10,117 nucleotides of DNA, from NCBI GenBank assembly GCA_038214085.1, contig JBBQSF010000116.1, positions 1-10,117 on the forward strand, written 5' to 3'. Made by a program: the position numbers and the translations under genes. This document shows, in pieces, positions 6,885 to 10,117 of this stretch. The notes under the pieces are model-generated. The model searched no databases. It saw only the letters and a program-made list of their open reading frames with translations, and was not told the DNA's origin. Source of the stretch: JBBQSF01 sp038214085 (GTDB taxonomy: Bacteria > Bacteroidota > Bacteroidia > Bacteroidales > CG2-30-32-10). Every line of letters starts with the position of its first letter. Position 1 is the stretch's first letter.

Positions 6885-7991
6885 TTATTCGAGTCTGATT
6901 TTAAATTTTTTTATACTGATCCCAATAAAAACAATAATCATCCCTAATAAAACAAGGGTTTCTTTCCAAACTGAGGCAAATCCACTGCCTTTAAGCATTA
7001 TATCTTTTAGAATAATAATAAACCATTTGGGAGGCAAAATCTGACACAACCATTGCAGCACCACAGGCATATTTTCAATAGGAAAAATAAAACCTGAAAG
7101 CAATATGGTTGGAAGCATTAATGCAAGCAAGGAAACCATCATTGCAATTTGCTGACTATTCGTTAACGACGAAATTAGAATGCCAAGGGACAGAGAAAGT
7201 ATGATGTAAAGCAAACACTCAAACAAAAGCAATACCATGCTTCCCTGAATATGCAGGCCGAAAACAAATATTCCGAGCAATATAATTACAACAGCATCAA
7301 TAAATGCAAACAGAACATACGGAATAACTTTTCCGATAATAATTTGAATGGGCTTTAATGGTGAAACCAATAAAACCTCCATTGTTCCAAGTTCTTTTTC
7401 GCGTGTAATTGAAATGGAAGTCATTAGCGCAGAAATTAAAATCAGCAGCATGGCAATAATGCCCGGCACAAACATATAAACCCCTTTTAGTTCAGGATTG
7501 TACTGCATTTTTACTTCTGTTGTAATCTGCATGGGCTTGGGTGCATTTTTATTTAAATCGCGGGTATAATCGGCAGCAATAGCCATAGTATAGTTGGTAA
7601 GAATATTTGCCGTGTTGGGGTCCGAGGCATCAGCAATAATCTGCACGTTTGCTTTACCTGTTTTTGTTAGATTTTCGGAAAACCTATTCTCAAAAACTAC
7701 CACCATTTTTGTTTTCCCTTTTTTAAAGCTTTGTTCAATTTGGTCATAGTTGTTAATGCGTTCTTCTAATATAAAATATCCCGAAGAAAGAAGTTTCTGT
7801 GTTATTTTTTGAGTAACGACATCGTTCGATTTGTCAAAAATTGCTATTTTGGCATCCTTGATTTCATTGGTTATTACATAGCCAAACAACAGCAATTGAG
7901 CTACGGGCATGCCAAACAGAATAAGCATGGTGCGCTTGTCCCTGAAAATATGCAAAAACTCTTTTTTAACAAATCCTATAAACCTTTTCAT
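6885..7991 (-). CDS. ABC-2 type permease, YbhS-like
   Basis: This 368-residue inner-membrane subunit is a paralogue of the neighbouring permease with the same layout. It has helix 1 near 22-40, an extracytoplasmic domain near 45-170, then helices near 172-193, 222-245, 252-275, 284-303 and 342-360. SITREKELGTMEVLLVSPLK (194-213) is the coupling motif and MPVVLQWLCQILPPKW (308-323) the re-entrant region found in this group. The start codon overlaps the stop of the upstream small membrane protein (ATGA, 4 bases), and the next permease follows after one base. The two permeases have diverged, so a heterodimer is more likely than two homodimers. That pairing is inference. Confidence 0.88.
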   Translation of the reverse strand: MKRFIGFVKKEFLHIFRDKRTMLILFGMPVAQLLLFGYVITNEIKDAKIAIFDKSNDVVTQKITQKLLSSGYFILEERINNYDQIEQSFKKGKTKMVVVFENRFSENLTKTGKANVQIIADASDPNTANILTNYTMAIAADYTRDLNKNAPKPMQITTEVKMQYNPELKGVYMFVPGIIAMLLILISALMTSISITREKELGTMEVLLVSPLKPIQIIIGKVIPYVLFAFIDAVVIILLGIFVFGLHIQGSMVLLLFECLLYIILSLSLGILISSLTNSQQIAMMVSLLALMLPTILLSGFIFPIENMPVVLQWLCQILPPKWFIIILKDIMLKGSGFASVWKETLVLLGMIIVFIGISIKKFKIRLE

Positions 7992-8440
7992 TGCTGCGAT
8001 TTAAAACAGAAACCTGAAATAATAAACTGAAATGCTGATAAAACAAGGGGAATACCCATTGCAATTAAAAACGTAAAATAATATTCTTCATCAACAACCT
8101 GAAGTTTTTTAATTATTATACCTCCACTTATCATTACCGCCATAAGCAAATAACTTTTAACATCGAAAAAGGCAAACAAGCATGGCTTTTCGTTTGAAAT
8201 TTGTTTTATTCTTTTTATATGTTTTTGAGGAATATGCCTGAATAATAAGCCATAAAAGAGAAATCCACCAACAATTCCGATGCTGATTTCGCATAATAGA
8301 TGGTCATGCATTTCCAAAACCATTATTCCCCTTATAAGTAAAACAGCGCCTCCAATTAACCACAAACTTCCGGCTACAAAAAACAATACTTTTTTTGCAA
8401 CAGCGGGTTTGTATTTATCCGTTTTGTTTTTTTCTGTCAT
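7988..8440 (-). CDS. Small four-helix membrane protein inside the ABC export operon, function unknown
   Basis: This is a 150-residue protein if started at the ATG at 8438-8440. That start follows the upstream ATPase stop by one base, the same spacing as at the other junctions, and GAG lies just before it. The longer frame back to 8461 would need a TTG start and a 20-base overlap, so it is less likely. A lysine-rich N-terminus (MTEKNKTDKYKPAVAKK) is followed by helices near 16-38, 50-67, 94-111 and 120-143. Between helices 2 and 3 is a basic loop (RHIPQKHIKRIKQ) and the stretch KPCLFAFFDVKSYLLM (85-100). I recall this KPCxFAF...KSYLLM pattern from small unnamed membrane proteins in many bacteria and some archaea, but I know no function. 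Its position suggests an accessory subunit of the exporter. Confidence 0.75.
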   Translation of the reverse strand: MTEKNKTDKYKPAVAKKVLFFVAGSLWLIGGAVLLIRGIMVLEMHDHLLCEISIGIVGGFLFYGLLFRHIPQKHIKRIKQISNEKPCLFAFFDVKSYLLMAVMISGGIIIKKLQVVDEEYYFTFLIAMGIPLVLSAFQFIISGFCFKSQQ

Positions 8441-8441
8441 T

Positions 8442-9182
8442 TTACTCAACATTTCGGGCAATTTTTAAAAACACATCGTTCATTGAAGCTACGCCATAAC
8501 TGCTCATTAGTCTGCTAGGAGTATCCATTGCTGCAATTTTTCCTTCGCTCATAATAGAAACCCGTTCACAATATTCGGCTTCGTCCATATAATGAGTGGT
8601 TACAAAAACAGTAACACCCTGATCAGCTGCATTATAAATCAACTCCCAAAATTGTCGTCGGGTAACTGGGTCAACTCCACCCGTCGGTTCATCCAAAAAT
8701 ACGATTTGTGGTTCATGAAAAACCGCAATTGAAAAGGCAAGTTTTTGTTTCCAACCCAAAGGAATGTCTTTAATTAGCTTGCTTCTCATATCCGAAAGTT
8801 CGAGTTTTAGAAGCATTTCATCTGCTTTTGATTTAATTTTTTCCTTTGAAAGCCCATAAATTCCTCCAAATAACCTGATATTTTCAAAAACGGTAAGGTC
8901 TTCGTAAAGAGAAAACTTTTGACTCATGTAGCCAATATTGCGTTTTATTTTTTCACGTTCTTTGTATCCATCAAATCCGGCAACTTTAATTAATCCAGAA
9001 GTTGGCGCCGATAATCCACATAAAATTTTTATAGACGTTGTTTTCCCTGCACCATTTGCACCTAAAAATCCAAATATTTCGCCTCGGTAAACATCAAAAG
9101 TAAGATCATCATTGGCCACAAAATTGCCAAACTTTTTAACAAGGTTTTTTACTTCAATTATTTTTTCGGTTTGGGCAGCCAT
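8442..9182 (-). CDS. ABC transporter ATPase, equivalent to the C-terminal half of YbhF
   Basis: This 246-residue cytoplasmic ATPase energises the two permeases downstream. Walker A is GANGAGKTT (41-49), the Q-loop Gln is Q88 in GYMSQKF, Walker B with catalytic Glu is VFLDE (161-165), the D-loop is GVDP (169-172) and the H-loop His is H197 in TTHYMDEAE. The signature motif is degenerate: where LSGGQ is expected the sequence is IPLGW (140-144), followed by KQKLA. This PLGWKQ form is what I recall for the second ATPase domain of YbhF-type fused proteins, supporting the assignment as the second half of a split YbhF. Starts one base after the upstream ATPase stop; the ATG reads MAAQTEK. See the finding on asymmetric ATP sites. 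Confidence 0.9.
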   Translation of the reverse strand: MAAQTEKIIEVKNLVKKFGNFVANDDLTFDVYRGEIFGFLGANGAGKTTSIKILCGLSAPTSGLIKVAGFDGYKEREKIKRNIGYMSQKFSLYEDLTVFENIRLFGGIYGLSKEKIKSKADEMLLKLELSDMRSKLIKDIPLGWKQKLAFSIAVFHEPQIVFLDEPTGGVDPVTRRQFWELIYNAADQGVTVFVTTHYMDEAEYCERVSIMSEGKIAAMDTPSRLMSSYGVASMNDVFLKIARNVE

Positions 9183-9183
9183 T

Positions 9184-10098
9184 TTAATTTGTCATTAATT
9201 CCATAAAACAATCTTCTATTGATGGATCAATCTTAAATATTTCAATATTTGCAATATCTTTTGATATATAATTTACCAATACATCTTTAGTATCAGGTCT
9301 TTCGTTTGCAAAAGAAATATGAATCGTTTGTCCAAAAAGGAATGCAGAATGTATTTCTGGAAAATTTCTGATATTTTTCAAAAGCAAATTCATTGGATTT
9401 CCTTTTATGGCATAAAGTGTCTTTGTAAAAAGTTGAGTTATTTTTTCAGGCGAATCAATGGCCATAATTTTTCCATTTTGTATCAGGGCAATCCTGTCAC
9501 ATAATGTTGCTTCGTCCATATATGGCGTAGAAACAAGTATAGTAATACCGCTTTCTTTTAATTTACGGAGCATTTCCCAAAATTCTTTTCTGGAAACAGC
9601 ATCCACACCGGTTGTTGGCTCATCTAATACGAGCAAATCTGGTTTATGGATCAAGGCACAGGACAATGCTAGTTTTTGTTTCATTCCGCCCGAAAGTTTT
9701 CCTGCAGGTCTATTTTTATACGGTTCAATTTGGCTATAGATATCTTTTATTAAAAAATAATTTTCCTCAATAGTGGTTCCGAATGCCGTAGCATAAAAAT
9801 TAAGATTTTCTTCAACGGTTAAATCCTGATATAATGAAAAACGCCCCGGCATATAACCAGTATTTTTTCTGATGTTTTTGTAATCTGTAATCGTATCGTT
9901 TCCAATCACCGTAATTTTTCCGGTATCGGGAATTAACAAGGTGGTTATCAACCTAAACAATGTAGTTTTGCCTGCTCCATCTGGGCCAATTATCCCGAAT
10001 ATTTCTCCTTTATTAACCGAAAAGTTAACGGAACTTAGAGCCATGGTTTTGCCATAGCTTTTGCTAACATTTTCAATAACAATAGCAGGTTCGTTCAT
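9184..10098 (-). CDS. ABC transporter ATPase, equivalent to the N-terminal half of YbhF
   Basis: This 304-residue cytoplasmic ATPase is the partner of the one at 8442-9182. Walker A is GPDGAGKTT (38-46), the signature is a proper LSGGM (135-139) and Walker B with Glu is LLVLDE (155-160). Two usual residues are missing. The Q-loop position is Gly (G85 in GYMPGRFSLY) and the H-loop His is Pro (P192 in STPYMDEA). A C-terminal extension (about 225-304) ends in DPSIEDCFMELMT, like the regulatory tails of many ABC-2 exporter ATPases. The gene begins one base after a likely upstream stop codon, with AGG about seven bases before the ATG. The pair most likely forms a heterodimer with one canonical and one degenerate ATP site. 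Confidence 0.9.
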   Translation of the reverse strand: MNEPAIVIENVSKSYGKTMALSSVNFSVNKGEIFGIIGPDGAGKTTLFRLITTLLIPDTGKITVIGNDTITDYKNIRKNTGYMPGRFSLYQDLTVEENLNFYATAFGTTIEENYFLIKDIYSQIEPYKNRPAGKLSGGMKQKLALSCALIHKPDLLVLDEPTTGVDAVSRKEFWEMLRKLKESGITILVSTPYMDEATLCDRIALIQNGKIMAIDSPEKITQLFTKTLYAIKGNPMNLLLKNIRNFPEIHSAFLFGQTIHISFANERPDTKDVLVNYISKDIANIEIFKIDPSIEDCFMELMTN

Positions 10099-10099
10099 T

Positions 10100-10117
10100 T
10101 TACCTGAGTTTAATTTC
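10100..10117 (-). CDS. Probable last codons of an upstream operon gene (partial)
   Basis: On the minus strand the window edge reads five codons (EIKLR) and TAA, then one base, then the ATG of the ATPase gene. This copies the TAA-one base-ATG junctions seen elsewhere in the operon. In YbhF-type operons the gene at this place encodes a HlyD-family periplasmic adaptor, which is the expected identity. The stretch is too short to prove either frame or family. Confidence 0.35.
   Translation of the reverse strand, partial: EIKLR

Noticed and set aside
9319..9739. Plus-strand frames inside the first ATPase gene
   Set aside because: They are antisense to a complete ABC ATPase with all motifs in frame and have no features of their own.

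Overview
The window looks like chromosomal DNA of a Bacteroidota bacterium. The evidence is a type IX secretion (T9SS) C-terminal sorting domain, a promoter matching the Bacteroidota TTTG / TAnnTTTG consensus, AT-rich sequence, A-rich start regions with weak Shine-Dalgarno signals, and familiar Bacteroidota protein families (SUMF1-like, GH3, membrane-anchored EEP phosphatase). A marine or sediment Bacteroidales/Marinilabiliales-type lineage would fit, but the window cannot fix the order. No tRNA, rRNA, CRISPR array, insertion sequence or phage gene was seen.

Left part (1-3395, all minus strand): a SUMF1/formylglycine-generating-enzyme-like secreted protein cut by the window edge (1-1013); a 393-base gene-free stretch with terminator-like hairpins (1014-1406); a small secreted DUF2271-like protein with a T9SS sorting domain (1407-2189) behind a good Bacteroidota promoter; and a membrane-anchored endonuclease/exonuclease/phosphatase-family protein (2259-3395).

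Middle part (3535-5743, plus strand): a two-gene unit with a 1-base gap. It encodes a GH3-family acyl-adenylating/acyl-amido synthetase-like enzyme and a LysE/RhtB-type amino-acid exporter. This suggests, as inference, an enzyme that makes an acyl-amino-acid or similar small molecule paired with its exporter.

Right part (5762-10117, minus strand): a tightly packed ABC-2 export operon read from right to left. It holds the last codons of a probable upstream gene, two ATPase subunits, a small four-helix membrane protein, and two ABC-2 permeases with large extracytoplasmic domains. The layout matches E. coli YbhF-YbhS-YbhR with the double ATPase YbhF split into two genes. The HlyD-type adaptor and TolC-type outer-membrane partner would be expected just upstream, outside the window. 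All junctions are a 1-base gap or a 4-base overlap, which suggests translational coupling.

The observations most worth following are: (1) the two ATPases carry complementary defects that all fall in one of the two composite ATP sites; (2) the T9SS cargo protein has two matches to the ApbE flavinylation motif Dxx[ST]GA[ST]; (3) the GH3-LysE pairing; (4) the unnamed small membrane protein inside the ABC operon.
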